Below, one piece after another: positions 53,040 to 63,892 of a stretch of DNA of 64,000 nt; position 1 is the stretch's first letter, and each line of letters starts with the position of its first letter. Source of the DNA: Mycolicibacterium agri (GTDB taxonomy: Bacteria > Actinomycetota > Actinomycetes > Mycobacteriales > Mycobacteriaceae); the NCBI RefSeq assembly GCF_002553505.1, contig NZ_PDCP01000012.1, positions 57,105 to 121,104 on the forward strand, read 5' to 3'. A program made the translations under genes and the position numbers. Under the pieces are notes generated by a model. The model had not been told where the DNA came from and ran no database searches. It was given only the letters and a program-made list of their open reading frames with translations.

Positions 53040-54578
53040 TTAGGCACGGATGAGGTCGGCGGCCTTCTCACCGATGAGCACACTGGGCGCGTGGGTGTGG
53101 CCGCGAACGATCGCGGGCATCACCGACGCGTCGGCCACCCGCAGCCCGTCGACACCGCGGACCCGCAACTGCGGGTCCACCACGCTGGCCTCGTCCTTGC
53201 CCATCCGGCAGGTGGCGACGGGATGGTAGAGCGTGTGCGACTGCGCGGTCAGGGCCGTTTCCAGCGTTTCGTCGTCGAGGCTCGTCGCGCCGCGTGGCCG
53301 GGCGATGGCGCCGAGCACTGCGCACATAGAAGGCGACTGGGCGATGCGGGCCGTGATTCGCAGTCCCGCCATCAGCGCGGCCCGGTCGGCGCCGGCGTCG
53401 TCGCTGAGGTATTGCGGGTCGATGATCGGCTTGTCCATCGGGTCGGCCGACCGCAGCGTGATGCTGCCGCGGCTGCGGGGCTTGACCAGGATCGGCCCGA
53501 TCACGACGGCGTGCCGGTCGTACGGGTCGCCGATGCCTTCGTCGAAGAACGGGGCGGGCGCGAAGATCAGCTCGAGGTCGGGCACGTCGAGATCGGGGCG
53601 GCTGCGGACGAAGCCGTACGCCTCGCCGACGTTGGAGGTGAGCATGCCGCGTCGCCGCAGCAGGAAGTTGGCCAGCTGCAGCGGCTTCTCGGCGGCGACC
53701 AGCGTGTCGGCCGTGGACACGTCGAACCCGACGGGCGCGACGAGATGGTCCATCAGGTTCTGGCCGACCTCGCCGACGTCCGCGACCACGTCGATGCCGT
53801 GCTTGGTCAGCTGCTCGCCGTCGCCGACGCCCGACAGCATCAACAACTGCGGGCTGTTGACTGCGCCGCAGGCCAACACGACCTCGCGGCGGGCCCGCAC
53901 CACCCGCCGCTGGCCGAGCTGGATGAACTCGACTCCGACCGCGCGCCGCCCGTCGAACAGCACGCGGGTGACGGTCGCCTCGGTATGCAGCGTCAGATTC
54001 GGCCGCCGCAGCGCGGGTTTGAGGTAGGCGTCGGCGGCACTCCACCGGGCGCCTCTGCGCTGGGTGACGATCGTCTGGCAGAAGCCCTCCGGCGCATCGC
54101 AATTGGGGTTCTCGACCGAGAAGCCGCAGTCCTACACGGCGTTGAGGAACGCCGCGGTCGACGGGCACGGGCTGCGCAGCGGGGAGATGACGAGCGGGCC
54201 CGCCTCGATCCTGTCGAAATACTTCGACACATGCGCGAAGTCCCAATCGGGGCCGGCCAGTTCACCCCACTCGTCGTAGTCGGCGGCGAATCCGCGCACC
54301 CACATCATCGCGTTCATCGACGACGACCCGCCCAGCATCTTGCCGCGCGGCCAGTAGATCCGGCGACCGTCGAGTTGCTTCTGCGGTTCGGTCAGGTAGT
54401 CCCAGTCGACCTCGCTGCGGAACAGCTTCGAGAACGCCGCGGGGATCCGGATGAACCTGTTCTTGCCCCTGGGGCCGGCTTCGAGCACGACGACCGAGAC
54501 GACGGGATCTTCGCTCAGCCGGCCGGCCAGCACCGACCCGGCAGAACCCGTTCCCACGACGACGTAGTCGGCCTCCAT
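53040..54578 (-). pseudogene. GMC-family (choline dehydrogenase-like) oxidoreductase gene with in-frame TAG
   Basis: The full frame would encode 512 residues, near the expected length. It begins with the FAD dinucleotide-binding motif VVVGTGSAGSVLAGRL and has GGSSSMNAMMWVRG. At 54132-54134 an in-frame TAG follows FLNAV; the frame then continues unbroken with DCGFSVENPNCDAPEGF to the C-terminal HPVATCRMG and GHTHAPSVLIGEKAADL. It is the likely counterpart of Rv1279. Either the gene is a recent pseudogene or the stop is a sequence error or is read through. GTG or ATG restarts after the stop would lack the FAD domain. Confidence 0.85.
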
Positions 54579-54606
54579 CCGCGGCAGTCTAGGAGGTGGC
54601 GCGCCG

Positions 54607-57225
54607 TTACGCGGACAGTTCGATGTGGTGTGCGGCCCCGACGCTCTCGTAGCGCTGCGGGCTGCACGTCAGCACGATGACTTGACCGTCGCCGCCGACG
54701 GCGTCGAACACCGCGCCCATCTTGACCAGCCGGTCGGGGTCGGTGAACCCCAACGCGTCGTCGATCACGACGGGAACGCTGTCCTCCTTGGCAACCAGCG
54801 CGGCGCCGGCGAGTCTCGCGACGATGCCGAGTTGTTCCTTCGCGCCGCCGGACAACGATTCGTACGGCACGGTGCGGCCCGACAGGGTGCGGCTGCAGAT
54901 TCGCAGCTGCGGGTCGATCTCCACCTCGAACGTGTCACCGAACACGATGCGGCCCAGACGCTCCACCTGATCGCGGAACGGATCGACATAGCGCTGACGG
55001 GTGGCGTCGCGGTGGCGGTTCATCACCGAGCGCAACAGCTGCGCGGCGCGAGCGCGCCGGTGCACCCGCAGGTACTCGGCCTCGGCGTGTTCGCGTTCGG
55101 TTTCGGCGGCGTCCAGCTGGCATTTGCGGCCCTCGGTGCCGTACACCTTCAGCTGCGCGGCGACCACCCGCAGCTCGTCGGCGACCTCGTCGTGCCTGCG
55201 GGTCAGCGTGTCCACCCGCCGCTCGGCCTCGTCAAGTGCGGCGGCGACGTTATCCGGTGCGCAGCGGGCCAATTCACCGCCCAGGTCGGCGACGAGACCG
55301 GTGGCGCGGCGGGCCTTCTCCATGTCGGCTTCGGCCTTGACGAGCAGATCGTCGTCGCTCACCGTCGCGCGCTGCTGGTGCAGCCGGTCACGTCTGGCGA
55401 CAAGCTCCGCATAGCTCGTCGTCACCTTCTCCCGCGCCGTCGCGGCCTCTGTCGACCTCTCCCCCAACCGTTTTGTCGCCGCCGCGGCTACCTTGCGGTG
55501 AGTTTCGCAGTCGGCGACCGCCTTTCGATGTGCGGCGGTGGCTTCGTCGAGCTCGGCGCGAGCGCGCCGCGGATCCGTCGCGGGCGGGTCTTCGGAGCCG
55601 TCATCGGAGGACAGTTCGGCGAGCCGGGCCCGCAGCGCCTCGACGTCGTCGTCGCCGATCAGGCCGTGCACGGTGGCGGTCAGCTTGTCTTTGGCGCTCA
55701 CCAGTTCCCGCCTGCGGTGATCGAGCGTCCGCGCGCTTGCGACGTCGTCGACCTTGGCTGCGGCCAGCGCATCGGACAGCACCTGTTGCGCGGCATCGAG
55801 TTTGGCCTGCGTATCGGATGCAGGCGCGCCTGGCACCACCCGAGCGGTCAGCACTCCCGGCACCGCGAACTCGGTCGGTGTGGTGGCGTTGGCCGACCAC
55901 GTGGCGCCCGCGGGCAGGGTGACAGTCTGGCCGCCGACCTGCAGCTCGACGTCGGCCGCGGCGACGACCTCGATGTGGGCCGACGCCAGCTCGGCCTGCG
56001 CGGCAGCGAGTTCGACGGCGGCGGCCGCTGTTTCGATGTCCCGCATCAGCGCGTCGGTCACCGCGATCGATGCCAACTCCCGCTCCAGGCGGCCGATCTC
56101 GGCGTTGGCGCTGTCGATCTTGGTCAGGCGCCGCGCCAGCCGGTCGGCCTCGTCGCGGTCGGACAGCTGCTCGACCGCTCGTCGGGCGGCGTCCACGCGG
56201 GCCTGGCTGGCCTCGACGGCGGCACGCGCCGCGTCGGCGGCGGCCTCGGCGGCCTCATGCACTTCCTTGGCGGTCAGTTCCTCTTCGTGCGCTTGGGCCG
56301 CGGCGGTTTCCAGTTCGGCGACCGCGGCGGCGCGCTCGTCCACCTCGGCGCGCAGCCTGCGCCGCTCCGTCAGCGCGGCGACGGACGCCTCGAGCGTGGC
56401 CTCGGCGGCCGCGGCGACCACTTCGGCCTGCTTGAGCTGTTGGGTCAGCGCGGCGACCTCGTCGGCGGCTTTCCTTGCGGCGGCGAGCTTCTCGACCGCC
56501 GCCGCCCTCTCCTCGGCGAGCCGCGCCAGATCGGCGGTCAGCGTGGCATGCGTACGGACCGCGTCGTCGACCTCGGCGACGGCGGCCGCGCAGCGGGCCA
56601 CCTCGGCGTCGGCGTCGCGCAGCCGCTTGGTCGCGGCGGCCCATTCGCCGGTCGGTCGGCCGGTCGGCGTGAAGTAGCGCAGATACTCGGCGTTTATCCG
56701 GTCGATCAACAAGGGCTCGGCCCCGGACAGTTGCACGGCCTCGCCCGCCGCGACGTCGAGCGCGCGGGACAGCGCGTCGCAACCCGACAGATCAACCGGC
56801 GCCGTCGACGCCGCCTGCAGCACACGCTGCGCCTGCCACAGGTCCGTGTCGACCGTCTCGGCAAGGATCGCGCGGACTCGGTCGTGGGCCTCGTCCCCGG
56901 TGAGCTGCTCGCGACGGGGCTCCAGCACGGTCAGGTGCGTCTCGGCGCGCTTGTGGAACCGCTTGTGATAAACGAAACGGAAAGGGCCCGTGGTGATTTC
57001 GGCTGTGATCTCGGCGCCGACGTCGGCGTGCGTCGGTTTGACCTGTTTGACTTCCTTTTTTGTCGACCGGTCCTTGGCCTCGAGCAGCAGATCGAGCGCC
57101 TCGATCATCGAGGATTTCCCGATCTCGTTGGCGCCGCTGACCACCACCACCCCGCTGTCGGGGAATTGGATCTCGCGGTGTGTGATGCCGCGATAATTCG
57201 TCAGGACCAGTCGGTGCAGCCTCAT
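54607..57225 (-). CDS. SMC/SbcC-like AAA-family ATPase without zinc hook
   Basis: This encodes 872 residues. Walker A is GANEIGKSSMIEAL at about residues 34-47. A long Ala/Glu-rich coiled coil occupies about 170-710 with a small globular insertion near 430. The C-terminal half-site has the ABC signature LSGGAKEQLG and Walker B VVIDDALGFTD. No CxxC zinc hook is seen in the coiled-coil middle, unlike Rad50/SbcC. The gene overlaps the stop of the metallophosphoesterase gene (ATGA), so the pair form an SbcCD-like complex, the counterparts of Rv1278-Rv1277. DNA repair or nucleic-acid processing is likely but not proven. Confidence 0.88.
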   Translation of the reverse strand: MRLHRLVLTNYRGITHREIQFPDSGVVVVSGANEIGKSSMIEALDLLLEAKDRSTKKEVKQVKPTHADVGAEITAEITTGPFRFVYHKRFHKRAETHLTVLEPRREQLTGDEAHDRVRAILAETVDTDLWQAQRVLQAASTAPVDLSGCDALSRALDVAAGEAVQLSGAEPLLIDRINAEYLRYFTPTGRPTGEWAAATKRLRDADAEVARCAAAVAEVDDAVRTHATLTADLARLAEERAAAVEKLAAARKAADEVAALTQQLKQAEVVAAAAEATLEASVAALTERRRLRAEVDERAAAVAELETAAAQAHEEELTAKEVHEAAEAAADAARAAVEASQARVDAARRAVEQLSDRDEADRLARRLTKIDSANAEIGRLERELASIAVTDALMRDIETAAAAVELAAAQAELASAHIEVVAAADVELQVGGQTVTLPAGATWSANATTPTEFAVPGVLTARVVPGAPASDTQAKLDAAQQVLSDALAAAKVDDVASARTLDHRRRELVSAKDKLTATVHGLIGDDDVEALRARLAELSSDDGSEDPPATDPRRARAELDEATAAHRKAVADCETHRKVAAAATKRLGERSTEAATAREKVTTSYAELVARRDRLHQQRATVSDDDLLVKAEADMEKARRATGLVADLGGELARCAPDNVAAALDEAERRVDTLTRRHDEVADELRVVAAQLKVYGTEGRKCQLDAAETEREHAEAEYLRVHRRARAAQLLRSVMNRHRDATRQRYVDPFRDQVERLGRIVFGDTFEVEIDPQLRICSRTLSGRTVPYESLSGGAKEQLGIVARLAGAALVAKEDSVPVVIDDALGFTDPDRLVKMGAVFDAVGGDGQVIVLTCSPQRYESVGAAHHIELSA

Positions 57226-58382
57226 GCGATCCCCCTATCGGCTCCCCGCTCGACCAGGCGCAGCAGTAGCGACAGCGCCGCCCTGGCGTCGTCGGCGTCC
57301 TCGCCGCCTGCGCGTGCGGTGGCCACCAGTTCGTCGACCGCGGCCGCCGCGAACCCGCCGATGCCGAGGTCGTCGAACTCGCCATCGGCCGGAATAACCG
57401 CGATCTCGGACTGCTTCTCCCACAGCCCGAACGCCGCGAACAGCCGGGTGTACTTGTCCAGGCACGCATCGAGCGCGGCCTTGTCGGTGACCGTCAGCGA
57501 GCCGGTCAGCGCCAGCCGCACGACGGTGCGTTCCTTGTCGGCCATCAGGTCGAGATTGATGTCGAGGTCGGCGATGTCGCGGCTGTCGTCGACCGAGTGA
57601 TGCAGCGTCACGAAACGCCACCGGCCTACGCGTCGCGCGTCGACGCTGACCGGACGGCTGGGCTGGTCCTCATCGATGTCGACCACCAGCACATGGCCGG
57701 GATCGGGTTCGATGTCGTCATAGTTGGTGACCTCGGGTGAACCGGAGTACCAGATCCGGCCGGAGTTGCCGACCTGCATGCGGGAGTGCTTGTCGCCCAA
57801 CGCGACATAGTGCACCGCGCCGCGCGAGATGGCGGCGTGCAGCGCCTCGAGAGCGATCAGCGACGGCCGGTCCTTGTCCGGCACCAGGATGTCGACCGCG
57901 CCGTGGCCGACGACGATGCGGGTGGTGCCGTCGGCGGGCAGGCCGTCGATCACCTCCGCGATGAGGTCGGTGGTGGGAGCTTTCGACGTCCACGGCGCCG
58001 CAAGGATTTCCAGGCCGTCGCGCACCCGATGAACACCCGGCCGGTCGAGAACCCTGACATTGTCGGGGCATTCGGCGGTGAACAGCGCGCTGGTGTACAC
58101 CGACGCGGCGTCGAGCGGGTCGTGATTGCCGGGCAGCAGGTAGACCGGAACGCCGATGGCGCGCATGGCCTCCAGGGACTGGCTGACCACGCGCGGTGCC
58201 AACTGGTTGTGCTCGAACACGTCGCCGGCCACGACGACGAACTCGGCGTTCGACTGTTCGGCCAGCGGACCGAGCGCCGCCACCACGTCGCGGCGGGCTG
58301 CCGAATAGCGGGGCTGCGCCTCGCCGTTGAGGAAATAGCGGGTCATCCCGAGCTGCCAATCGGCGGTGTGCACGAATCGCAT
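57222..58382 (-). CDS. SbcD/Mre11-like metallophosphoesterase
   Basis: This encodes 386 residues from ATG 58382. The calcineurin-like motifs are present: HTADWQLG, VVVAGDVFEHNQ, PGNHDPLD, VVGHGAVD and ALGDKHSRM. In the first motif the usual second ligand His (DWHLG) is Gln, which may weaken or change metal binding. The C-terminal domain probably contacts the ATPase partner encoded with a 4-base overlap downstream. Counterpart of Rv1277. The frame reaching 58805 overlaps the divergent phosphatase gene and is rejected. Confidence 0.9.
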   Translation of the reverse strand: MRFVHTADWQLGMTRYFLNGEAQPRYSAARRDVVAALGPLAEQSNAEFVVVAGDVFEHNQLAPRVVSQSLEAMRAIGVPVYLLPGNHDPLDAASVYTSALFTAECPDNVRVLDRPGVHRVRDGLEILAAPWTSKAPTTDLIAEVIDGLPADGTTRIVVGHGAVDILVPDKDRPSLIALEALHAAISRGAVHYVALGDKHSRMQVGNSGRIWYSGSPEVTNYDDIEPDPGHVLVVDIDEDQPSRPVSVDARRVGRWRFVTLHHSVDDSRDIADLDINLDLMADKERTVVRLALTGSLTVTDKAALDACLDKYTRLFAAFGLWEKQSEIAVIPADGEFDDLGIGGFAAAAVDELVATARAGGEDADDARAALSLLLRLVERGADRGIA

Positions 58383-58481
58383 CTCGACCTCCCCGTCCCT
58401 CAAATTTGCTAGGTGTGGCGAGTGTAGGACTGGCCGCCGACAACTCCGTGGACCTGCGTCGGCATGCCCTACGGTGATGTG

Positions 58482-58988
58482 GTGAGCGATCGCTATCGCA
58501 CTCTGCTGTTGCTTCGGCACGCGAAGTCCGACTACCCGCCAGGGGTGACCGATCACGAACGCCCGCTGGCGGCACGAGGGCGGCGCGAAGCCGCGCTGGC
58601 CGGGGACTGGCTGCGGGCCAACACGCCGCCCGTGGATCTGGTGCTGTGCTCGACCGCCACCCGCACCCGTGAAACGCTGTCGCGAACGCGAATCGACGCG
58701 CCGGTGCGCTATCGGGATCGGCTCTACGACGCCACGCCGGGCACGGTGATCGAGGAGATCAACCTCGCCGACCCCGAGGCGGAGACACTGCTGGTGATCG
58801 GCCACGAACCGGCAATGTCATCGGTGGCGCTGGGCCTGGCGACGGCAGAAGGCAGCAACACGACTGCCGCCGAACACATTTCGATGAAATTTCCGACGTC
58901 AGCGATCGCGGTGCTGCGCACCGCGCAGCCGTGGGACCAACTGACGCTCAACAGCGCCGCACTGGTCACGTTCCACGTGCCTCGCTAG
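58482..58988 (+). CDS. SixA-type histidine phosphatase
   Basis: This encodes 168 residues from GTG 58482; ATG 58464 would add six residues. The phospho-accepting His lies in LLLLRHAKSDYP and the second catalytic His in VIGHEPAMSS, both hallmarks of the branch-2-like SixA family. The RTRETL segment supplies an active-site Arg. Counterpart of Rv1276c by position. It is divergent from the metallophosphoesterase gene and convergent with lprC, whose stop is three bases away. Confidence 0.88.
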   Translation: MSDRYRTLLLLRHAKSDYPPGVTDHERPLAARGRREAALAGDWLRANTPPVDLVLCSTATRTRETLSRTRIDAPVRYRDRLYDATPGTVIEEINLADPEAETLLVIGHEPAMSSVALGLATAEGSNTTAAEHISMKFPTSAIAVLRTAQPWDQLTLNSAALVTFHVPR

Positions 58989-58991
58989 GAG

Positions 58992-59549
58992 CTAGGAACT
59001 GGTGGCCAGCGTGAGTTCCATCAGCTTGATGGCCATCCCGCAGGCGTCGATGCCCGGGTTCTGCGGGTTGACCCACCAGCCCACCACGCCGCCGGCGTCG
59101 CTGGCCACACCGCACGACCCGTTGGGGTCGTTGGGCGGGCGCATCACGATCGACGGCACGCCCGCGATGTTGCGACTTTCCACCTGATACTCAAGCTGAT
59201 CGGCGGTGCGGCGCTCGTTGTCGAGGCTGCCCTGCTCGAACCAGAAGCGGGTGATGTCGATCAGCCCGGCCGGATTGGCCGCCTGCCAGCGGCAGATCGC
59301 ACCGACGAACGTGCTCTGGATGTCGAGCGGATCAGCGCCGACGGTCTTGGCGAGGATGTCCTCGGTCAACACCTCGCACTCCTTGAGCAGGTTCGGATAC
59401 TGCCGTTCGGAGTCGTCGTTGCGCGGCACGTCGCCGGAGCCGGCCTTGGCCGCCGTGCCTTCCACCGTGCGCGAGCAGCCAACCAGCAACGTCACCGTGG
59501 CCAGCACGGCCACGACGGCGGCGAGAATCCGGCGCATTGATGCGGTCAT
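58992..59549 (-). CDS. lprC: DUF3558 lipoprotein LprC
   Basis: This encodes 185 residues from ATG 59549, overlapping the lprB stop (ATGA). The lipobox is LLVGC near residue 20. The DUF3558 body contains ECEVLTEDILAKTVG and CRWQAANPAG, where paired cysteines are expected to form a disulfide. Mycobacterial exported lipoprotein of unknown role, counterpart of Rv1275. Confidence 0.88.
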   Translation of the reverse strand: MTASMRRILAAVVAVLATVTLLVGCSRTVEGTAAKAGSGDVPRNDDSERQYPNLLKECEVLTEDILAKTVGADPLDIQSTFVGAICRWQAANPAGLIDITRFWFEQGSLDNERRTADQLEYQVESRNIAGVPSIVMRPPNDPNGSCGVASDAGGVVGWWVNPQNPGIDACGMAIKLMELTLATSS

Positions 59550-60100
59550 TTGGCGTTGACTATCGACTGACGGGTCACTTCTTTGGCCACGTCGCACGGA
59601 TCGGGGAAGGGCTTCTGCGCGAAGCTGATGGACCATTCGATGAAGTCATCGTCGTACTGAATGCCGATCTCGCACAGGTTGGTGCCGAGGATCGGATCCT
59701 CACCGACCGCGATGAATCCGTCGTGGCCTTCGATGTTGATGTCCTCCACGCTGGCGCGGGACAGTTCCTCGGTTTTACGTTCACGCCCGATCGGACTGCC
59801 GCGGTACCAGCTGAAAGAGAAGTGGGGGCCGACGATGCCCCCGCCGGCCAGCCACTGGCAACCGACGGAATTCTTCGCCGTGTTGACCAGGCCGGGGACC
59901 CGGGTGAGCTCGGTCATCGTCTCATCGCTGATGCCCCCGCACTGCGGGAAGAACGGCCCGTGGGTGACGCCCTGCGCCGTCGGCGGACTGGACGGAACCT
60001 CGGGAGACGTCGAATCCGACTCGGAGCACGCCGCCAACACCGGAATCATGGCCGCCGCGGCGGCCAGCAGCTTCACGTTGCTGGGGATCACAGCGCACAC
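59546..60100 (-). CDS. lprB: DUF3558 lipoprotein LprB
   Basis: This encodes 184 residues; GTG 60091 is an alternative start. The lipobox is LAACS near residue 25. The mature part has PQCGGISDETMTEL and SVGCQWLAGGGIVGPHFSFSW, again DUF3558. It is a distant paralogue of the downstream lprC and is co-translated with it. Counterpart of Rv1274. It is divergent from the ABC exporter operon with 114 bases between. Confidence 0.88.
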   Translation of the reverse strand: MCAVIPSNVKLLAAAAAMIPVLAACSESDSTSPEVPSSPPTAQGVTHGPFFPQCGGISDETMTELTRVPGLVNTAKNSVGCQWLAGGGIVGPHFSFSWYRGSPIGRERKTEELSRASVEDINIEGHDGFIAVGEDPILGTNLCEIGIQYDDDFIEWSISFAQKPFPDPCDVAKEVTRQSIVNAK

Positions 60101-60214
60101 TGTAGCGGCAGCTGCCGAACACCACCGTAAGAGACACGCTGACCTGCTGTTTTAGCCAGCAAATCGCCGTCGGGGTGCCCGCGAACGGGCAGGGTTGTAT
60201 GCGAAAGTAACGGG

Positions 60215-61966
60215 ATGCTCCTGGCACTGCTGCGGCAGTATGTGCGGCCCTACCGCGGGTTGCTGGCTGTCGTCGCACTGCTCCAGGTGATCAGCACGCT
60301 GGCATCCCTCTATCTGCCCACGGTCAACGCCGCGATCATCGACGACGGGGTGGCCAAAGGCGACACCGCCACCATCGTCGAACTCGGCGGGGTGATGCTC
60401 GCCGTCACCGCGCTGCAGGTGGTGTGCGCGGTCGGGGCGGTGTATTTCGGGTCGCGCTCGGCGACGGGCGTCGGCCGCGATCTGCGCTCGGCGATGTTTC
60501 ACCACGTCACGGGGTTCTCGGCGGCGGAGACCGCGCGGTTCGGCGCCCCGTCGCTGCTCACCCGCACCACCAACGACGTGCAGCAGATCCAACTGTTGGT
60601 GCAGCTGACGTGCACCATGCTGATCACCGCGCCGATCATGTCGATCGGCGGGATTTTCATGGCCGTGCACCAGGACGCCGGACTGTCCTGGCTGCTGCTG
60701 GTCAGCGTGCCGGTGCTGGCACTGGCCAACTACTGGATCGTGTCGCATCTGTTGCCGATCTTCCGCCGCATGCAAAGGCTCATCGACGGCGTCAACCGGG
60801 TCATGCGCGAGCAGCTCTCCGGCATCAGGGTGATCCGCGCGTTCGCGCGAGAGCCGTTCGAACGCAATCGCTTCGGCGAGGCCAGCCAGGCGCTGTCGGA
60901 CACCGCGCTGACGGCGGGGCGCTGGCAGGCGCTGATGCTGCCGGTGACCACGCTGGTGATCAACGTCTCCAGCGTCGCCCTGATCTGGTTCGGCGGGCTG
61001 CGCATCGACGCCGGCCAGATGCAGGTGGGCTCACTGATCGCGTTCCTGCAGTATTTCATGCAGATCCTGATGGCGGTGCTGCTGGCGACGTTCATCCTGG
61101 TGCTCATACCGCGCGCGTCGGCGTCTGCGGAGCGCATCGTCGAGGTGTTGTCCACCGAACCCGTGATCACCAGCCCGGCTGACCCCGTGCGGCCGCCGAC
61201 GGTGACCGGCGAGATCAGCCTGCGTGACGCGACATTCAGCTATCCCGGGGCTGATCGGCCTGTGCTGCAGGATGTTTCGTTCACCGCGAAGCCCGGCACC
61301 ACGACTGCGATCGTCGGATCCACCGGCTCGGGCAAGTCGACGCTGGTGTCGCTGATCTGTCGCATGTACGACGTCACGTCCGGGTCAGTTCGCGTCGACG
61401 GCATCGACGTGCGCGACTATGACACCGAAGCGCTCTGGGCCGCAATCGGATTGGTGCCGCAACGGGGCTACCTGTTCTCCGGCACCGTCGCCGACAATCT
61501 GGCGCTGGGCGCGGCTCCCGGACAGGTGCTCACCGAAGACGACATGTGGGAGGCGCTACGGGTGGCGTCGGCCGACGGTTTCGTGCGTGCGCACGCCGAC
61601 GGCTTGAACATGCCCGTCGCGCAGGGCGGCATCAACTTCTCCGGCGGGCAACGCCAGCGGCTCGCGATCGCACGCGCCGTCATCCGCAGACCCGCGATCT
61701 ATCTGTTCGACGACGCGTTCTCCGCCCTCGACGTACGCACCGACGCAAGAGTACGGGCCGCGCTCGCCGAAGTGTCAGCCGACTCCACCGTCGTCATCGT
61801 CGCCCAACGCATTTCGACGATCGCAAGCGCCGACCAGATCGTCGTCATCGACGACGGCAAAGTGGTGGGCACCGGCACCCACGACGAGCTGCTGGCCGAC
61901 TGCCCCACCTACGCCGAGTTCGCCGATTCGCAAGCCGTCGGCGCCGGTGTCCGAGGTCGGCCGTGA
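60215..61966 (+). CDS. ABC exporter half-transporter, degenerate Walker B (Rv1273c-like)
   Basis: This encodes 583 residues. Six membrane helices occupy about 1-310, the nucleotide-binding domain about 330-575. Walker A is [10 protein letters not shown], the signature [14 protein letters not shown], and Walker [12 protein letters not shown] has Asp in place of the catalytic Glu. Such a replacement is typical of one partner in heterodimeric exporters. It is co-translated with the next gene (GTGA overlap). The counterparts Rv1272c-Rv1273c have been linked to lipid transport; the substrate here is unknown. Confidence 0.92.
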   Translation: MLLALLRQYVRPYRGLLAVVALLQVISTLASLYLPTVNAAIIDDGVAKGDTATIVELGGVMLAVTALQVVCAVGAVYFGSRSATGVGRDLRSAMFHHVTGFSAAETARFGAPSLLTRTTNDVQQIQLLVQLTCTMLITAPIMSIGGIFMAVHQDAGLSWLLLVSVPVLALANYWIVSHLLPIFRRMQRLIDGVNRVMREQLSGIRVIRAFAREPFERNRFGEASQALSDTALTAGRWQALMLPVTTLVINVSSVALIWFGGLRIDAGQMQVGSLIAFLQYFMQILMAVLLATFILVLIPRASASAERIVEVLSTEPVITSPADPVRPPTVTGEISLRDATFSYPGADRPVLQDVSFTAKPGTTTAIVGSTGSGKSTLVSLICRMYDVTSGSVRVDGIDVRDYDTEALWAAIGLVPQRGYLFSGTVADNLALGAAPGQVLTEDDMWEALRVASADGFVRAHADGLNMPVAQGGINFSGGQRQRLAIARAVIRRPAIYLFDDAFSALDVRTDARVRAALAEVSADSTVVIVAQRISTIASADQIVVIDDGKVVGTGTHDELLADCPTYAEFADSQAVGAGVRGRP

Positions 61967-63882
61967 CGCAACCGATGGCTCGGCCGATACGCGGCATGGT
62001 GCAGTCGCCGACGGAACGCTCTCGCGACTTCAAGGGTTCGGCCATCCGTCTGCTGAAACGCCTTACGCCGCAACGCGGCATGACCGCAGCGGTGATTCTG
62101 CTCGGTGTCGGCGGAATCGTGCTCGGCGTGATCGGTCCGCGGATTCTCGGCCACGCCACCGACCTGTTGTTCAACGGCGTCATCGGCCGGGAGCTACCCG
62201 CAGGGCTCACCAAGGAGGAGGCGATCGCGGCGGCCCGGACCCGCGGCGACAACGCGTTCGCCGACCTGCTGTCGGGCATGAACGTCGTACCTGGACGCGG
62301 CGTGGACTTCGGGGCGGTCGGTCGCACGCTGCTGCTGGCGCTCGGCCTGTATCTGCTTGCTGCGCTGATGGTTTGGCTGCAGGCGCGGCTGCTGAACGTG
62401 GTGGTGCAGCGCACGATGGTGGCATTGCGGTCCGACGTCGAGGACAAACTGCACCGGCTGCCGCTGTCGTATTTCGACACCCGCCAGCGCGGCGAGGTGC
62501 TGAGCCGGGTCACCAACGACGTCGACAACGTCGCGACGTCGCTGTCGATGACGATCAGCCAGCTGTTGACGTCGCTGCTGACGGTGGTGGCCGTGCTGGC
62601 GATGATGTTGACGATCTCGCCGCTGCTGACGCTGCTGGCCGTCGTCACGGTGCCGCTGTCGCTGTATGTGACCCGCGAGATCGCGCGCCGCTCGCAGCGG
62701 TTGTTCGTCGCGCAGTGGGCGAACACCGGGCGGATGACCGCCCACATCGAGGAGACCTACAGCGGTTTCACACTGGTCAAGACATTCGGGCACCGGGCCC
62801 AGGCGGAGGAGACGTTCCGCCAGCGCAACGACGACGTCTACCATGCCAGCCGCGGCGCGCAGTTCTTCTCCGGGCTGGTCGGGCCCGCAACGACCTTCAT
62901 CGGCAATCTCAGCTACGTCGCGGTGGCCGTGGTCGGCGGAATTCAGGTGGCCACCGGCCAGATCACCCTCGGCAGCATTCAGGCGTTCATCCAGTACGTG
63001 CGCCAGTTCAATCAGCCGCTGACGCAAGTCGCCGGCATGTACAACACACTGCAGTCGGGCATCGCCAGCGCGGAGCGGGTCTTCGACCTGCTCGACGCCG
63101 AGGAGGAATCACCCGACCCGGCGCGGGCGTTCCCCACCGCCCGAGAATCCGGCGAAAGGCCGGGCGGGGTGCGGGTGGAGTTCGACCATGTCGACTTCGC
63201 CTACCGGCCGGGCACGCCGGTCATCGAGGACCTGTCGCTGGTCGCCGAGCCGGGCAGCACGGTCGCGATCGTCGGGCCCACCGGTGCGGGCAAGACCACG
63301 CTGGTGAATCTGTTGATGCGGTTCTACGACGTCGACTCGGGCCGCATCCTCATCGACGGCGTCGACATCGCCACCGTCAGCCGCGAATCGCTGCGGTCGC
63401 GAATCGGCATGGTGCTGCAGGACACCTGGCTGTTCGGCGGCACCATTTGCGACAACATCGCCTACGGCAGACCCGACGCCGACGAGGACGAGGTGATCGA
63501 GGCCGCGCGCGCCGCCTACGTCGACCGGTTCGTGCACACACTCCCCGACGGCTACGACACCCGCGTCAGCGACGACGGCGGCAACATCAGCGCAGGCGAG
63601 AAACAGCTGATCACCATCGCGCGCGCATTCCTGGCCCGCCCGCAACTGCTGATCCTCGACGAGGCGACGAGTTCGGTGGACACCCGCACCGAGCTGTTGG
63701 TGCAGCACGCGATGGTCGAACTACGCCGCGACCGCACCAGCTTCATCATCGCCCACCGGCTGTCGACCATCCGCGACGCCGACCAGATCCTGGTGATGGA
63801 GGACGGCAGGATCGTCGAACGGGGCAGCCACGCCGAGCTGCTGGCGCGCCACGGCGAGTACTGGGCGATGGCGCAGGCCTGA
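61963..63882 (+). CDS. ABC exporter half-transporter, catalytic partner (Rv1272c-like)
   Basis: This encodes 639 residues from GTG 61963, overlapping the previous stop. It has a longer N-terminal cytoplasmic tail and an extended first external loop. The NBD has [22 protein letters not shown] with the catalytic Glu, and a variant signature ISAGEKQL. The consensus ATP site of the heterodimer therefore combines this Walker B with the FSGGQ signature of the partner; the other site is degenerate in both motifs. The stop at 63882 is followed by a dispersed repeat. Confidence 0.92.
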   Translation: MTQPMARPIRGMVQSPTERSRDFKGSAIRLLKRLTPQRGMTAAVILLGVGGIVLGVIGPRILGHATDLLFNGVIGRELPAGLTKEEAIAAARTRGDNAFADLLSGMNVVPGRGVDFGAVGRTLLLALGLYLLAALMVWLQARLLNVVVQRTMVALRSDVEDKLHRLPLSYFDTRQRGEVLSRVTNDVDNVATSLSMTISQLLTSLLTVVAVLAMMLTISPLLTLLAVVTVPLSLYVTREIARRSQRLFVAQWANTGRMTAHIEETYSGFTLVKTFGHRAQAEETFRQRNDDVYHASRGAQFFSGLVGPATTFIGNLSYVAVAVVGGIQVATGQITLGSIQAFIQYVRQFNQPLTQVAGMYNTLQSGIASAERVFDLLDAEEESPDPARAFPTARESGERPGGVRVEFDHVDFAYRPGTPVIEDLSLVAEPGSTVAIVGPTGAGKTTLVNLLMRFYDVDSGRILIDGVDIATVSRESLRSRIGMVLQDTWLFGGTICDNIAYGRPDADEDEVIEAARAAYVDRFVHTLPDGYDTRVSDDGGNISAGEKQLITIARAFLARPQLLILDEATSSVDTRTELLVQHAMVELRRDRTSFIIAHRLSTIRDADQILVMEDGRIVERGSHAELLARHGEYWAMAQA

Positions 63883-63892
63883 TTTCCCTTCC

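Noticed and set aside
53040..53963. A separate short gene for the C-terminal part of the GMC oxidoreductase
   Set aside because: It lacks the FAD-binding domain and its frame is continuous with the upstream half except for one TAG; it is better read as one interrupted gene.
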